Shown: positions 48,156-58,177, counted from the stretch's first letter. The stretch: DNA of 64,000 nucleotides from Pseudoalteromonas rhizosphaerae (GCF_902498845.1 NZ_CABVLM010000006.1:186001-250000); one strand, 5' to 3'. A program made the numbers and translations. Notes: generated by a model not told the origin, from the letters alone.

Positions 48156-48872
48156 ACTATTTACAGCCCAACGGGCGATATCGCTGATTATGTACAAGCA
48201 GTTTGGTTTGCAAGCGCCCAATCTTCAGGGGAGAGTTGGCTCCCCTGCGATGGCGCAAAAGGCGTTATATTTTTGCTATCTGGGCGTCTTAATTTAGCTG
48301 GAAAACCATTAAATTCCCCCTATTTCATGCAAACCATATCAACACAGTCAGAAAAAGTAACGTTTACTGCTGGCTCCGTCTTTTGTGGGATCCGGTTTAA
48401 ACCCGCTGGACTTGCCCATTTACAAAAGGTAAATCATTCGCTTGTGGCGCCTGCAACCTTAACAGGTTTAGCACAGGCACTTGACCAATATGCTAACTTA
48501 GATTCGTTTATTGATTTGTTGTCGGCGCACCTCAATACACCAAAAATACACCATCAGGCTATTGAGCACACACAAAAACTGATCCATAAAATAATCAATC
48601 TTACCCCACTAAGTACTGCTTACGAGCACACTCCTAAAGGTAAGCGGCAATTAGAGTGCTACGTTAAAAACACCTGTGGCATCACTGCCAAACACCTAGC
48701 ACGTATTTACAGAGTCAGGCAAGCCAGACAACTTATAAAAGCAAACCCACAGCTAAGCTTGGCACAACTCGCCCTTGAGTGCGGGTTTTCCGATCAATCT
48801 CACCTAAACAATGAGTTCAACGCTATTTTACAAATACCCCCTGCCAAATATAAAAAGTTAATCCAGCAATAA
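48145..48872 (+). CDS. AraC-family regulator, probably frameshifted near its start
   Basis: The C-terminal 100 residues carry the AraC helix-turn-helix: ARIYRVRQARQLIKAN and SLAQLALECGFSDQSHLNNE. In the frame of that domain, good protein sequence (SPTGDIADYVQAVWFAS, GAKGVIFLLSG) extends upstream to the stop of the AhpD-like gene, with no ATG/GTG/TTG before TTG 48273. ATG 48145 with MNDKLFTA is one frame away; adding one C in the run near 48166 would join the two. So the gene appears to have lost a base, or starts at a rare codon. The intact part is 48273-48872. Confidence 0.65.
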
Positions 48873-48873
48873 A

Positions 48874-48897
48874 AAAGCCTGCAAAATTCCAGGCTTT
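48874..48897 (+). terminator. Intrinsic terminator after the AraC gene
   Basis: AAAGCCTG/CAGGCTTT with an 8-base loop, starting two bases after the stop codon. Confidence 0.8.
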
Positions 48898-48982
48898 CTC
48901 GTTAACTTTACTCTCGCTAACTTTACTCTCGCTAGCTTTACTCTCGCTAACTTTACTCTCGCTAGCTTTACTCTCGCTAACT
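48898..48982. repeat. 15-bp tandem repeat (CTCGCTAACTTTACT), 5.6 copies
   Basis: Five full copies and a partial sixth; copies alternate GCTAAC and GCTAGC, suggesting expansion of a 30-bp double unit. It fills the space between the AraC terminator and the stop of the antiporter gene. Confidence 0.92.
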
Positions 48983-48984
48983 CT

Positions 48985-50361
48985 TTACAACACAATAATG
49001 CTCGTAACTAGGTAAGCTACAAACGTTAAGCCACCCGCGAATAATGCATACGGCATTTGCGTTTTAACGTGAGTAAGCAAGTCACAGCCGGAGGCAATAG
49101 CTGACACCGCACTGGTATCTGATATTGGCGAGCAATGATCGCCAAATACGCCGCCACCTAAAATTGCCGCAATCACTAATGACGGTGGTAGGCCGAGCGC
49201 TTGAATTAATGGCACACCAATCGGGATAAGTATTGCAAATGTACCCCATGAGGTGCCTGTTGTGAAAGAGATCACCGCACCGGTTACAAACAACACTGGT
49301 ACGACTAAGTAAATAGGTAAGTAATCACCCACTAAGCCCGCAACAAAAGTGCCAGTACCTAAATCTTTTAAACTGGCGCCGAGAGTCAATGATAGTAATA
49401 CGATCGCGACTAACGGTAATAACTCACCCATGCCTTTAAAGCCAATATCAACCAGTTTATGGTGAGTAAATTGACGAGAGCTTATCATTAATAAGTAGGC
49501 GACAACGCAAGCTAAAATAGTTGCATACAATACCGACTTAGAGCCACTGCCGCTGGCAATATCACCATTACCTGACCAATACATAAAGCCGACCATACTA
49601 CCAATTAATGTAATTAGTGGTACTAACATGTAACGTGCTTTAGTCCCTTTGACTTCTTCTTGCAGCTCAGTTTTTTGATATTCCACTTGCTCTTCAGCCT
49701 TTTTAAGCGGGCCGTGCACTTTATCAAACGAGATAGTATAAAACACAATGAGTAAGGTGATGATGGCGTAAAAGTTATAACCTATGCTGCCCCATAACAC
49801 CGAGACTGCCGACTCTGACAGTTCATAATTACCAAGCAAGCCAAGTATGTATGCCCCCCAGCCATTAAGTAAAATCAAAATACACACAGGTGCACTGGTA
49901 CTATCAATAATGTACGCTAAGCGAGCACGGCTCATTTTAAATTTATCGAATAAACCCCGCGATAAAATACCCGCAGTCAGTACACTTAAGTTAGATTCTA
50001 TAAATACCGCAATGCCTGAAAACATGGTTAAATAACCCACTTGGCGTTTACTCTTTGCCACACCTTTGTTCATCAACACATTTACTGTTGCAGCCACACC
50101 GCCCGATTCGCGTATGTAAGCAAGTAATGCACCGATTAAGATACTAAAAATTAGGATACGACTATTACCTGGCGAACTTGCTACGCTCACCACGCGCTCT
50201 ATGGTATTTATAAATGTATTAAAAAGTGTATTACCGTTACCTTGCAAGGCCAGCAAAAACTCTGAAGAAGCAACAGCAACGAGTAGCGCCATAATGACTT
50301 CTTTGCGCCAAAATACGATCAAAATCGCAATTAGTGGCGGTAAAATTGAATACCAAGACAT
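48985..50361 (-). CDS. Na+/H+ antiporter NhaC-family protein
   Basis: 458 residues with 11-12 membrane helices. Family segments include SAPVCILILLNGWGAYILGLLGNY, FTTGTSWGTFAILIPIGVPL and the late GGGVFGDHCSPISDTSAVSA, which holds conserved Asp/His. The family exchanges Na+ for H+, or malate/lactate-type solutes in some members. It follows the amidase gene by 150 bases in the same direction and could serve the muropeptide locus, for example for a peptide or amino-acid product; that is a guess. Confidence 0.85.
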   Translation of the reverse strand: MSWYSILPPLIAILIVFWRKEVIMALLVAVASSEFLLALQGNGNTLFNTFINTIERVVSVASSPGNSRILIFSILIGALLAYIRESGGVAATVNVLMNKGVAKSKRQVGYLTMFSGIAVFIESNLSVLTAGILSRGLFDKFKMSRARLAYIIDSTSAPVCILILLNGWGAYILGLLGNYELSESAVSVLWGSIGYNFYAIITLLIVFYTISFDKVHGPLKKAEEQVEYQKTELQEEVKGTKARYMLVPLITLIGSMVGFMYWSGNGDIASGSGSKSVLYATILACVVAYLLMISSRQFTHHKLVDIGFKGMGELLPLVAIVLLSLTLGASLKDLGTGTFVAGLVGDYLPIYLVVPVLFVTGAVISFTTGTSWGTFAILIPIGVPLIQALGLPPSLVIAAILGGGVFGDHCSPISDTSAVSAIASGCDLLTHVKTQMPYALFAGGLTFVAYLVTSIIVL

Positions 50362-50511
50362 ACTGTAACCTTTTTTGTGGTGAGTCTATGACTCACTCTA
50401 ATTATTATCAGGCCTTTGTTATAAAGGCTGGAACAAACTCATTAGCTTAATCTGTTCGTCAATAAACACAACTTAAATCGATTAGCGATAAGCTGAACAC
50501 TGCCATTTAGA

Positions 50512-52959
50512 TCAATGCTTATTTAATATCGCTTCATAAATTAGCGAAACAATTGAGCCATATTTACCGGTTTCAAACTTTCTCCCCATAAATTCATAAT
50601 CTGTTTCATTCCCTTCAATCGGGGTATGGCGAGCATTGGTAAGCAAAATTATCGCCAAGTCATAAGCGGGATCAATCACAGTAACCGTGCCCGTCCAGCC
50701 AGTGTGACCATACGCTTGTGGGCTCGCGTACGGGCCAAAATGCCATTGTAAAGCACCGTTACCGGCACGACGCCAACCTAAACCATAACTTTCATCGCTG
50801 GCTTGCGGGGCAATGAATTGCTCTAATACTTGCGGGGTAAATATTTGCTTATCACCATAGCCACCGCGATTCAGCAATAACTGCGCAAGCACAGCTAAGT
50901 CTTGACCTGTACTAAAAAGTCCTGCGTGACCTGCGACCCCACCTAAGGAATAAAATGCTTTTTCGTCATGTACTTGTCCTTGTAAAACGTCGGTACGAAC
51001 ATTATCAAAGCTGATCCGTCCGTCACGAGTGTTTCCCATTAACTCAGTGGCAGCTATTTGGTTTTTTATAAAGCCCTTTTGCAATGGATTATAAACGGTG
51101 TGGGTTAAACCAAGCGGTTGATAAATTTGCCCTTCAACATAATTATCCAGCGACTGCCCGGAAAGTCGCTCCACTAATACACCGAGTAACATGTAATCAA
51201 TATCTGAATATAAATGTTTAACGCTACGACCCGCAACAAATGGCACGCCTGTCAGTAATAAGTTTTTAGTACGTAAGCTATTTTGTGAAAAGAATCGCTC
51301 ACCAAACTTATTATCTTTACGATGAAAATCAACTACCGCTGGATAACCTGCACTGTGGGTCAGTAAATCTTTGACTAACCGCTGCTCACGGCCCGCCCCA
51401 CGAAACTCAGGTAAGTAATAAAATAGCGGTTTTTCTACATCAACTTTACCTTCACTGGCTAATTTCATTAACGCTAAATTTGTGGCAAACATTTTTGAAT
51501 TAGAGGCAATATCAAATAATGTATCGCTTTTCATCTGCTGTGGCTGCTCTAATAATGAGCCATCAGCAAGGTATTTTTTAGCATCTCCATAGTGGCTTAA
51601 TTTAATTAACTTACCATCTTTGATCACTGCCAGTACGGCACCGGGAAATCCTGCCGCGACTTCTTCGTTGATCAATTTATCCACGTTATTAAACTGCACT
51701 GACTTTACGGGCTTAGTTACTAAAGTTGGGTAAGAAAAACGTAATGTTAAATTAGCCCCTTCAGGCTGCACATTTTCAACCTTGAACGTATTTGTGCCGT
51801 TGTGAGTCCGTTTAGATAAGCTGTATTTGTAGCTATTATTTGCCATAAGTGGCTGAGGAATATTTATTTTTTCACCATTGATAAAAATATCCGCGCTCGT
51901 TGCGGTGTTATTTTCAATGATAATTTCGCCTCGGCCTTTATAAGCTTTAAATGTACCACGGTCATTAACCAGTGCCCGAGAACTTGGATTAGGATTTGGT
52001 ACCTGCAGCACAACCTGCGCATTTGCTAAAGGCTTAATAATCGGTTCTGGGGCAAGTTGCTGTTGTTGATATTGCAACATTAACTTAGCTGCTTTTTTCG
52101 GAAAGTACTTCTGCATCAAAGCAAACAATACCGCAGCGCTGCGCGCATCTGCATTACCGCTTACATGCCAAGGTAAAAAGTGCATTTGAAAGGCACTTAA
52201 TGTATCAAGGGTTTGTGGATCAAGTTGATTAGTCACGTGTACATCATAACCATAACCACGTAACGCTTTTTGCATTAAACTAATGGATGGTTTAACTAAA
52301 CTAAATTGCTGCCAATATTTATCAACCGTGTCACTGTCATACCATGCACCAATACCAGCTTGGTACAATTGATACCATGGAAAGCGCGGACCTGGATCGT
52401 TTTTTCGTGTAGGCGCTATATCAGAGTGGCCTACAACTTGAGTTGGGCCAATATCAGGGTTACGGGCTAAAATACCTTTACTGAGCTCAATCAATAACGC
52501 TATTTGTTTAGGGTCAAAATCGGGGAAAATACACAGTTTTGAGGCGTCATTTTCCATTTGCTCATCAGGTTTAACTTCGGGATAGTGACAGCTTGGTACG
52601 TTAACAATTTCGATACCAATTGATTGATCATTTAAATCTTCACGGCCTTGCCAAAAGCTTGTCCCGGCATGCCACGCCCTATCATGTTCATCAACTAGTT
52701 GAATTACTTTTAATTCATCCTCAGGGTAGCTAGGATCATTTAACTCTGGTAATAAATAATGAGCACTTAAACCACCTTCATCGACTAAAGCACGCATCGA
52801 TTTTTCATAATCAATAGCGGTGTAATGCATGACTAAAAACTTAACACGATGACTGTAATTGGCAGATTGTGTAAACTCGTAAGGTGTTGAAGCGCAACTA
52901 GTCAAAAGTGCGGCAGTTGTAACTAAACAAAGTTTTTTAAACCAAGATAAAAACGTCAT
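50512..52959 (-). CDS. N-acetylmuramoyl-L-alanine amidase (AmiD-like) fused to PBP4B/AmiE-like serine hydrolase
   Basis: 815 residues from ATG 52959, chosen for GAGAAGG just upstream and a lipoprotein signal ending LLTSC. Residues about 35-215 are an Amidase_2 domain with zinc ligands in FLVMHYTAID, RAWHAGTSFW and VGHSDIAPTRKNDPG. About 225-290 is a peptidoglycan-binding helix domain (SLMQKALRGYGYDVH). A beta-sandwich linker follows. About 430-800 is a beta-lactamase-fold hydrolase with S-x-x-K in DIASNSKMFA, YSD in KHLYSDIDYM and HTG in GHTGWTG. In E. coli and Bacillus these are separate enzymes (AmiD, and YfeW/AmiE). Together they would strip peptides from MurNAc. Confidence 0.88.
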   Translation of the reverse strand: MTFLSWFKKLCLVTTAALLTSCASTPYEFTQSANYSHRVKFLVMHYTAIDYEKSMRALVDEGGLSAHYLLPELNDPSYPEDELKVIQLVDEHDRAWHAGTSFWQGREDLNDQSIGIEIVNVPSCHYPEVKPDEQMENDASKLCIFPDFDPKQIALLIELSKGILARNPDIGPTQVVGHSDIAPTRKNDPGPRFPWYQLYQAGIGAWYDSDTVDKYWQQFSLVKPSISLMQKALRGYGYDVHVTNQLDPQTLDTLSAFQMHFLPWHVSGNADARSAAVLFALMQKYFPKKAAKLMLQYQQQQLAPEPIIKPLANAQVVLQVPNPNPSSRALVNDRGTFKAYKGRGEIIIENNTATSADIFINGEKINIPQPLMANNSYKYSLSKRTHNGTNTFKVENVQPEGANLTLRFSYPTLVTKPVKSVQFNNVDKLINEEVAAGFPGAVLAVIKDGKLIKLSHYGDAKKYLADGSLLEQPQQMKSDTLFDIASNSKMFATNLALMKLASEGKVDVEKPLFYYLPEFRGAGREQRLVKDLLTHSAGYPAVVDFHRKDNKFGERFFSQNSLRTKNLLLTGVPFVAGRSVKHLYSDIDYMLLGVLVERLSGQSLDNYVEGQIYQPLGLTHTVYNPLQKGFIKNQIAATELMGNTRDGRISFDNVRTDVLQGQVHDEKAFYSLGGVAGHAGLFSTGQDLAVLAQLLLNRGGYGDKQIFTPQVLEQFIAPQASDESYGLGWRRAGNGALQWHFGPYASPQAYGHTGWTGTVTVIDPAYDLAIILLTNARHTPIEGNETDYEFMGRKFETGKYGSIVSLIYEAILNKH

Positions 52960-53079
52960 AGCCTTCTCATTGCTGATCAAAGTAAATAAGCGCAATCCCA
53001 AAACCACGATTAGCGGTATGTGCTTTTAGTAAACAATACATTAAATAAACCCAGTTCTCATATTGTTATTATAGTTTGG

Positions 53080-53098
53080 ACAACTCGATTTGAGTTGT
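53080..53098. promoter_or_regulatory. Palindrome ACAACTC-N5-GAGTTGT in the amidase-murR gap
   Basis: A perfect 7-bp inverted repeat 121 bases upstream of the amidase start, in the 486-base divergent gap (52960-53445) with murR. Further out, TTTGG and CCAAA extend the symmetry. The same gap has half-sites TATTCCA at 53266-53272 and 53288-53294 and GGGAATA at 53314-53320. It could be an operator or a leader hairpin. Confidence 0.4.
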
Positions 53099-53445
53099 AT
53101 AAACCAAACCCTATCACAGTAAAATGATTTGTAAATAATTTATTTCAACAAGTAAATTAAATAAAGATATTTTATCCCACCATAAAAACAATGCCCAAGC
53201 GACTAGCAAATAAATCTGTTAGTTCGTGCTATTGGTGTTGTAAAATTAGATAATTAAAACTATATTATTCCAATTATTCTTAAACAATATTCCAAAACTT
53301 AATTGCGGCTATTGGGAATAATTTATTTTTTGTATGCCTAGGAACAAGAGTAAAAACTAAGATGGTTACATTTGAACCTAGAATAAGTACAAATTTATTT
53401 CGATTAATGCTATAAATACGCCAAATATAAAAATAAGCGGGTAGT

Positions 53446-54291
53446 ATGTCTACATTTGTAAAAATTAAAGCCTTACGTCAGTCCCTATCGAGCAGCGAAG
53501 CTAAGCTAGCCGACTTCACATTGAACTCAGCTAATGCTATTCGTAATCTTTCGTCTGTAGAGCTGGCTAAAGTTGTCGGCGTGAGCCAGTCAAGCGTTGT
53601 AAAATTTTCGCAAAAACTGGGCTACAAAGGCTTTCCAGCATTTAAGCTGGCTGTCATTGATGCACTCAATGATGAAACATCAGAACCAAAACTGCATGGT
53701 AAAATCACCTTAAGTGATTCACTAGAGCAAATAGCAGAAAAGCTACTCAGTAGTAAACTTGCTGTGCTTACTGAAACAAAAAACCTCAATGAAGCGCTAG
53801 CCATTGAACAAGCTGTTAGCTTGTTAAAATCAGCTAAACGAATTTTAATTTGTGGTTTAGGGGGCTCTGCCCTGGTGGCTAAAGACTTCTCTTATAAGCT
53901 GCAAAAGTTAGGTATGCCAGCAATAGCTGAACCTGATGGTCATGCGCAGCTCGCCTATGTATCAACCTTTGCAAAAGGCGACTTAGTTATTGCGATCAGT
54001 GAATCGGGTGTCACCAGAGAAATCGCTGAAGTGGTAAAGCAGGCTAAGAAGAACGACAGTTACGTGATCTCTGTCACTAAATTTGGTAGTAATCCTGTTG
54101 CTGATCAAGCCAATGTTAGGCTTTACTCTGTGGCAGAAGAAGAGTCAGTCCGTTTATCATCGATACTTGCCCGTACTGCGCAAGACTTTGTTATTGATAT
54201 TCTATTTATCGCTTTAACGCAATCGAGTCGTCAAGGTCGTAAATTACTAGAGCATTCAAATGACGTTGTTGGTGAATTTAGAAATCACTAA
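53446..54291 (+). CDS. RpiR/MurR-family transcriptional regulator
   Basis: 281 residues. An N-terminal RpiR helix-turn-helix (about 1-75: SSSEAKLADFTLNSANAIRN, VELAKVVGVSQSSVVKFSQK, LGYKGFPAFK) precedes a SIS sugar-phosphate-binding domain (LICGLGGSALVAKDFSYKLQ, DLVIAISESGVTREIAEVVK). Members sense phosphosugars; E. coli MurR senses MurNAc-6-phosphate. With murQ in the same locus, MurNAc-6-P is the most likely ligand here. It faces the amidase gene and is followed by the receptor. Confidence 0.88.
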   Translation: MSTFVKIKALRQSLSSSEAKLADFTLNSANAIRNLSSVELAKVVGVSQSSVVKFSQKLGYKGFPAFKLAVIDALNDETSEPKLHGKITLSDSLEQIAEKLLSSKLAVLTETKNLNEALAIEQAVSLLKSAKRILICGLGGSALVAKDFSYKLQKLGMPAIAEPDGHAQLAYVSTFAKGDLVIAISESGVTREIAEVVKQAKKNDSYVISVTKFGSNPVADQANVRLYSVAEEESVRLSSILARTAQDFVIDILFIALTQSSRQGRKLLEHSNDVVGEFRNH

Positions 54292-54312
54292 CCAACGACA
54301 TCCTAAAGAATT

Positions 54313-54336
54313 AAGGCCACTATTGTGGCCTTTCTT
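54313..54336 (+). terminator. Intrinsic terminator after the MurR-type gene
   Basis: AAGGCCAC/GTGGCCTT with loop TATT, then TCTT. It separates the regulator from the receptor gene. Confidence 0.8.
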
Positions 54337-54802
54337 ATGATAAAAACCACTTTAACAACAGCCGTGCAATAATAACCTATCTCTCGTTTGCTAATTTATA
54401 AATTATTTCTTTATTCCATGCAAACCAAAATTTTTTAGTTCATAAACAATAATTATTATTGTAACTCCAACAGTATTGTTCCAACTCAATAAAAAATCCT
54501 CCTTCTTTAGAATGAAAAATACAAAAACATGTCATTTCAATATATTAAATATGATTAACTGCGCTAAAAATCGCGAAAAAACTCCCCCAGCCTTACGCTT
54601 ATATTGACAAAAAATATAACGAAACCAGTTTTTATATATTTTATTTATAGATACAACACAAATAAGGAAGAGTTTATTCTTGACCATTAATAGCAACGCA
54701 TGTTTAATGGAATAGCAACAATTGATCAAAGTTTATAACTCTGTTTGGGGAATCAACAAAGTTCAGAGCTATAAGTTAATTATAATAAGGACGGGGAAAA
54801 CA
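54337..54802 (+). promoter_or_regulatory. Upstream region of the receptor with TATTCCA/TGGAATA half-sites
   Basis: A 466-base AT-rich gap. TATTCCA at 54412-54418 and TGGAATA at 54708-54714 match the arms of the palindrome before the symporter operon. GTTCCA occurs near 54478. No reliable gene; a long leader or several promoters are possible. Confidence 0.4.
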
Positions 54803-57800
54803 ATGAAAAAACAGGTACCAACCTTCACTATAAGCTCGTTAGCGCAGGCCACACATCGCGCTCTGCGAGTGCCAAAAACTGCAATAACCACCGCTATAAT
54901 AGCTGCCTCGCTAGCAAGTGCTCCTGCATTCGCGAATTTAAACGGTAGCATTAAAGGTAAGGTAAAAACCGAGCAAGCAAACCAACCACTAGCGGGTATT
55001 ACTATTACTGCACGTAGTAACGTCATGCCAAAAGCGCGTACGGTGGTAACCCGTGAAGATGGCAGTTATGATCTCCCGCAACTAAAACCAGGCACTTATG
55101 AGCTGACCTTTGAAGACAGCAGCGGCGTTACACAAACAATAACTGTTGATGTACTGCTAGAGCAAACCTCAAGTGCTAATGTTGTTCTTGGCGGTAAAAA
55201 AGATAATGTTGAAGTAATTACTGTGACAGGCAGTAAACTATTTCGCCAAGGTAAATCAGCACTCACAAACTCATTAGGTGAAGACGGAATTAATAATGTC
55301 CCTGTAGGTCAAGATTACCGAGACCTTTTAAAGCTTGTCCCTGGTATAGAACTTTCGGCAAATTCAACGTTGGGCCCATCAGCTGGTGGATCAGGTGTTG
55401 ATAACTCATATGGCTTTGATGGTGTTAATGTGTCATTGCCGATGTATGGAAACTTAGCTTCAGAGCCATCAACACACGATGTTGCCTTTGTTACTATGGA
55501 CAGAGGTGGTGCAAAAGCGGTTGGCTTTAATCGTTCTGGTGGCTTTTCAATTGACACAGTATCAAAATCTGGTACGGATGAGTTTCACGGTAATATAGAA
55601 TACAAAATACAACCAAAAACCTTTGTTGCAACGCCAGTAGGTGCAGAGAGCTTTGAACTTGATAAAAGTTGGTTAACCGCAAGTTTAAGCGGTCCACTGA
55701 TTGAAGATACATTATATTTTTATACCTCTTATTACCGTCCTGAAGCGACCAAAGCAAACAAAAACACAGCCTATGGCGAAGTAAAAGATTATGAGAGTAT
55801 CCGCGAAGAATACTTTGGTAAATTAACCTGGGCACCAACTGATGATATTTTGATAAATATCTCACAACGTACCTCAGATAAAGAAGTTAAAGGTGATTCG
55901 ATTGATGCTTACGAGATGGACACTGTATCTGTCGGTAGTAAAGCTGATCAGGATATCTTTACTTTAGATGGTTCATGGATTTTAGGATCAGCAACCACAC
56001 TTTCGTTCCAATATAGTAAGTTTGAATTAGAAACAGCCTCACAACCTGATACACCATTGAGTGTAATCCCTTCTTTATCAAGCCAACTTGGTATTGATGA
56101 CTTAGCTCAAATGGGTTATTTCTCTGTCCCAAGCTTAAGAAGTTATGACCCAGATGAAGGATTTAGCGAAGCACAAATCGCCGCATATAATGCTGGCGCA
56201 AATGCATTAATTAATACCTATGGCTATCTTGAAGACGCAGTGATGAAAGGCGGTGGCGGTGTTGGTGCATACGCAACTTATGATAATCAAAACTTCTACA
56301 GAGATTCTTTTGAAATAAACTTAGAGCATGAATTTGATTGGGCCGATACTTATCATATACTCCATTTTGGTGCTAAATGGGAAGAAGGCGAAGAACAACT
56401 AACGCGCCTATCTAATGGTTGGGGACGTATTTCTTATTTAGGTGGTTTAGTCGATGCAGATGCAGACACCGAAGGTTTTGACCCCGCTGATGCCGTTTAC
56501 CGAGCCCATGTACAACAGATGAGTTTAGCAACAGAAGGCGGCAATACTGTTTCAGGGATAAACTCTAAAACTCGCAGTTTAAACTTTGAAATAAACGACA
56601 CGATTGAACATGGAGACTGGACTTATAACTTAGGTCTATTAATAAGCCAAGACACTTGGTATGGTCAAGGCTTAAAAGCTAAATCAGGTACTATTTCCGG
56701 TTATGAAGTTGCCCCCGGTCACAAGTACCAAATGTACCAAACCGACTGGAAAGATATGCTACAACCTCGTTTAGGTGCAACATGGACTTATTCTGATGAG
56801 GATTCCGTATTTGCAAACTTAGCGATTTATAATCCTGAAGCAAGTTCATTATCTCGCGCAGCATCATGGGACCGAAACACTCGTGCCGAAATTGAGTTAT
56901 TACTCGATGAAGCCGGTAATATTTTATCCTCTTCACCTAGAAAAGGTTCGTCTGGTAAAGTATTCCAAGATGATATGAAACCACGTCGTATTAACGAATT
57001 TACTATCGGAACCACTAAGTATGTTGGTTCTGACTTAGTATTACGTGCCCATGTTCGTCACCGTAAAGGCATGCACTTTTGGGAGGATATGCCAAACAAT
57101 GCGCGCCTAACTGATTACTCAGGTGTTGATGCCGAAGGTGTACCACAACACATTGCAGATAAAGGCTTATATGTAGCTAACTTAGCTGATATTCGTGACG
57201 AAATTGGTGGTTCGTCTTATGTAATTGCAGAGGTTGATGGCGGCGAAACCAAATACTGGGAAGCGAGTATTGAAGCCGAATACTTGGGTGAGAATAGCTA
57301 CGTAAACGCTTCATATGTATGGAGTCACTACTATGGCAACTTTGACCAAGATAACACCACAACAAGCAATGATGCGAATAACTTTATTGGTTCATCTTAC
57401 TATGGTGATGGCCGTGGTCGTTATTCATGGGATAACCGTTATGGCACACTCTCAGGTGATAAACCTCACCTGTTAAAAGTATACGGTTACTATACTCTTC
57501 CTTGGGAAGCTAACTTAGGGGCGTACTTCGTATTCCAATCAGGTAAAGCATGGGAAGCATGGGATGGAACAACATATGGCTACCCTACAAGCCATATTAG
57601 CCGCTATGCAGAGTCTGCTGGTAGTCGTCGCACTGCTAGCCATTGGCAACTTGACTTAAACTATACGCAAGACTTTAAGTTCTCTGGTGATATGGAACTA
57701 CAATTTCGTGCTGATCTCTTCAACGTATTTAATCGTCAAACAGGTTATAACAAAAACCCGTATGTACTTGAAGAGAAATTTGGTGAATCGCGTAGCTACT

Positions 57801-57844
57801 ACAATCCACGTAGCTTGCAGTTATCAGTTAACTTTAAGTTTTAA
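54803..57844 (+). CDS. TonB-dependent receptor with CarboxypepD-like N-terminal domain
   Basis: 1013 residues from ATG 54803 (MKKQVPTFTIS), about 12 bases after an AAGGACGGGG-like site. A long signal peptide (about 50 residues, ending APAFAN) is common in this group. A carboxypeptidase-regulatory-like domain follows (IKGKVKTEQANQPLAGITIT), then a TonB-box-like VEVITVTGS, a plug (VPVGQDYRDLLKLVPGIELS) and a barrel ending SLQLSVNFKF with a terminal Phe. It would move a bulky ligand across the outer membrane. Gene context suggests muropeptides or MurNAc-containing sugars. Confidence 0.88.
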   Translation: MKKQVPTFTISSLAQATHRALRVPKTAITTAIIAASLASAPAFANLNGSIKGKVKTEQANQPLAGITITARSNVMPKARTVVTREDGSYDLPQLKPGTYELTFEDSSGVTQTITVDVLLEQTSSANVVLGGKKDNVEVITVTGSKLFRQGKSALTNSLGEDGINNVPVGQDYRDLLKLVPGIELSANSTLGPSAGGSGVDNSYGFDGVNVSLPMYGNLASEPSTHDVAFVTMDRGGAKAVGFNRSGGFSIDTVSKSGTDEFHGNIEYKIQPKTFVATPVGAESFELDKSWLTASLSGPLIEDTLYFYTSYYRPEATKANKNTAYGEVKDYESIREEYFGKLTWAPTDDILINISQRTSDKEVKGDSIDAYEMDTVSVGSKADQDIFTLDGSWILGSATTLSFQYSKFELETASQPDTPLSVIPSLSSQLGIDDLAQMGYFSVPSLRSYDPDEGFSEAQIAAYNAGANALINTYGYLEDAVMKGGGGVGAYATYDNQNFYRDSFEINLEHEFDWADTYHILHFGAKWEEGEEQLTRLSNGWGRISYLGGLVDADADTEGFDPADAVYRAHVQQMSLATEGGNTVSGINSKTRSLNFEINDTIEHGDWTYNLGLLISQDTWYGQGLKAKSGTISGYEVAPGHKYQMYQTDWKDMLQPRLGATWTYSDEDSVFANLAIYNPEASSLSRAASWDRNTRAEIELLLDEAGNILSSSPRKGSSGKVFQDDMKPRRINEFTIGTTKYVGSDLVLRAHVRHRKGMHFWEDMPNNARLTDYSGVDAEGVPQHIADKGLYVANLADIRDEIGGSSYVIAEVDGGETKYWEASIEAEYLGENSYVNASYVWSHYYGNFDQDNTTTSNDANNFIGSSYYGDGRGRYSWDNRYGTLSGDKPHLLKVYGYYTLPWEANLGAYFVFQSGKAWEAWDGTTYGYPTSHISRYAESAGSRRTASHWQLDLNYTQDFKFSGDMELQFRADLFNVFNRQTGYNKNPYVLEEKFGESRSYYNPRSLQLSVNFKF

Positions 57845-57896
57845 TCTTATGGATTAAAGTAAGCGCTTAATGGGCGCTTATTTCCCCATCCATGGT

Positions 57897-57920
57897 AAGG
57901 CCACAATTGTGGCCTTTTTT
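57897..57920 (+). terminator. Intrinsic terminator after the receptor gene
   Basis: AAGGCCACAATTGTGGCCTT is a near-complete palindrome followed by TTTT. A smaller hairpin TAAGCGC/GCGCTTA (57860-57880) lies before it. The stem sequence is almost the same as that after the murR-type gene. Confidence 0.85.
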
Positions 57921-58061
57921 AATGCCCTTTTTAATGACTAATAACTCAAATCATCCCAATACAAAACAAATACCTTATTTGCTTTTATCCCACCTTTGGC
58001 AAAGTTAAAATGCAGGTCGCGGTTTATCCCAACATGTAGGCAAAGGTTTAACGTTATTGTC

Positions 58062-58082
58062 GCGAGGTAAACTCGCTGCTAC
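58062..58082 (-). repeat. REP-like palindrome (GTAG head, TTTAC loop)
   Basis: On the minus strand, GTAGCA precedes GCGAG-TTTAC-CTCGC. This is the same architecture as the element after mutH. It lies in the 380-base gap between convergent receptor and namZ genes (57845-58224). Confidence 0.6.
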
Positions 58083-58177
58083 AAATACCCCCACTAATTG
58101 TAGTGGTTCATTTATGGAGACTATTTTTACTGTTTTGAGATTGACGCTAAAACAAGACAACATTAATTGAAAACTAA

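Noticed and set aside
48898..48982. CRISPR array or integron sites
   Set aside because: Pure 15-bp tandem repeat without spacers or core sites.
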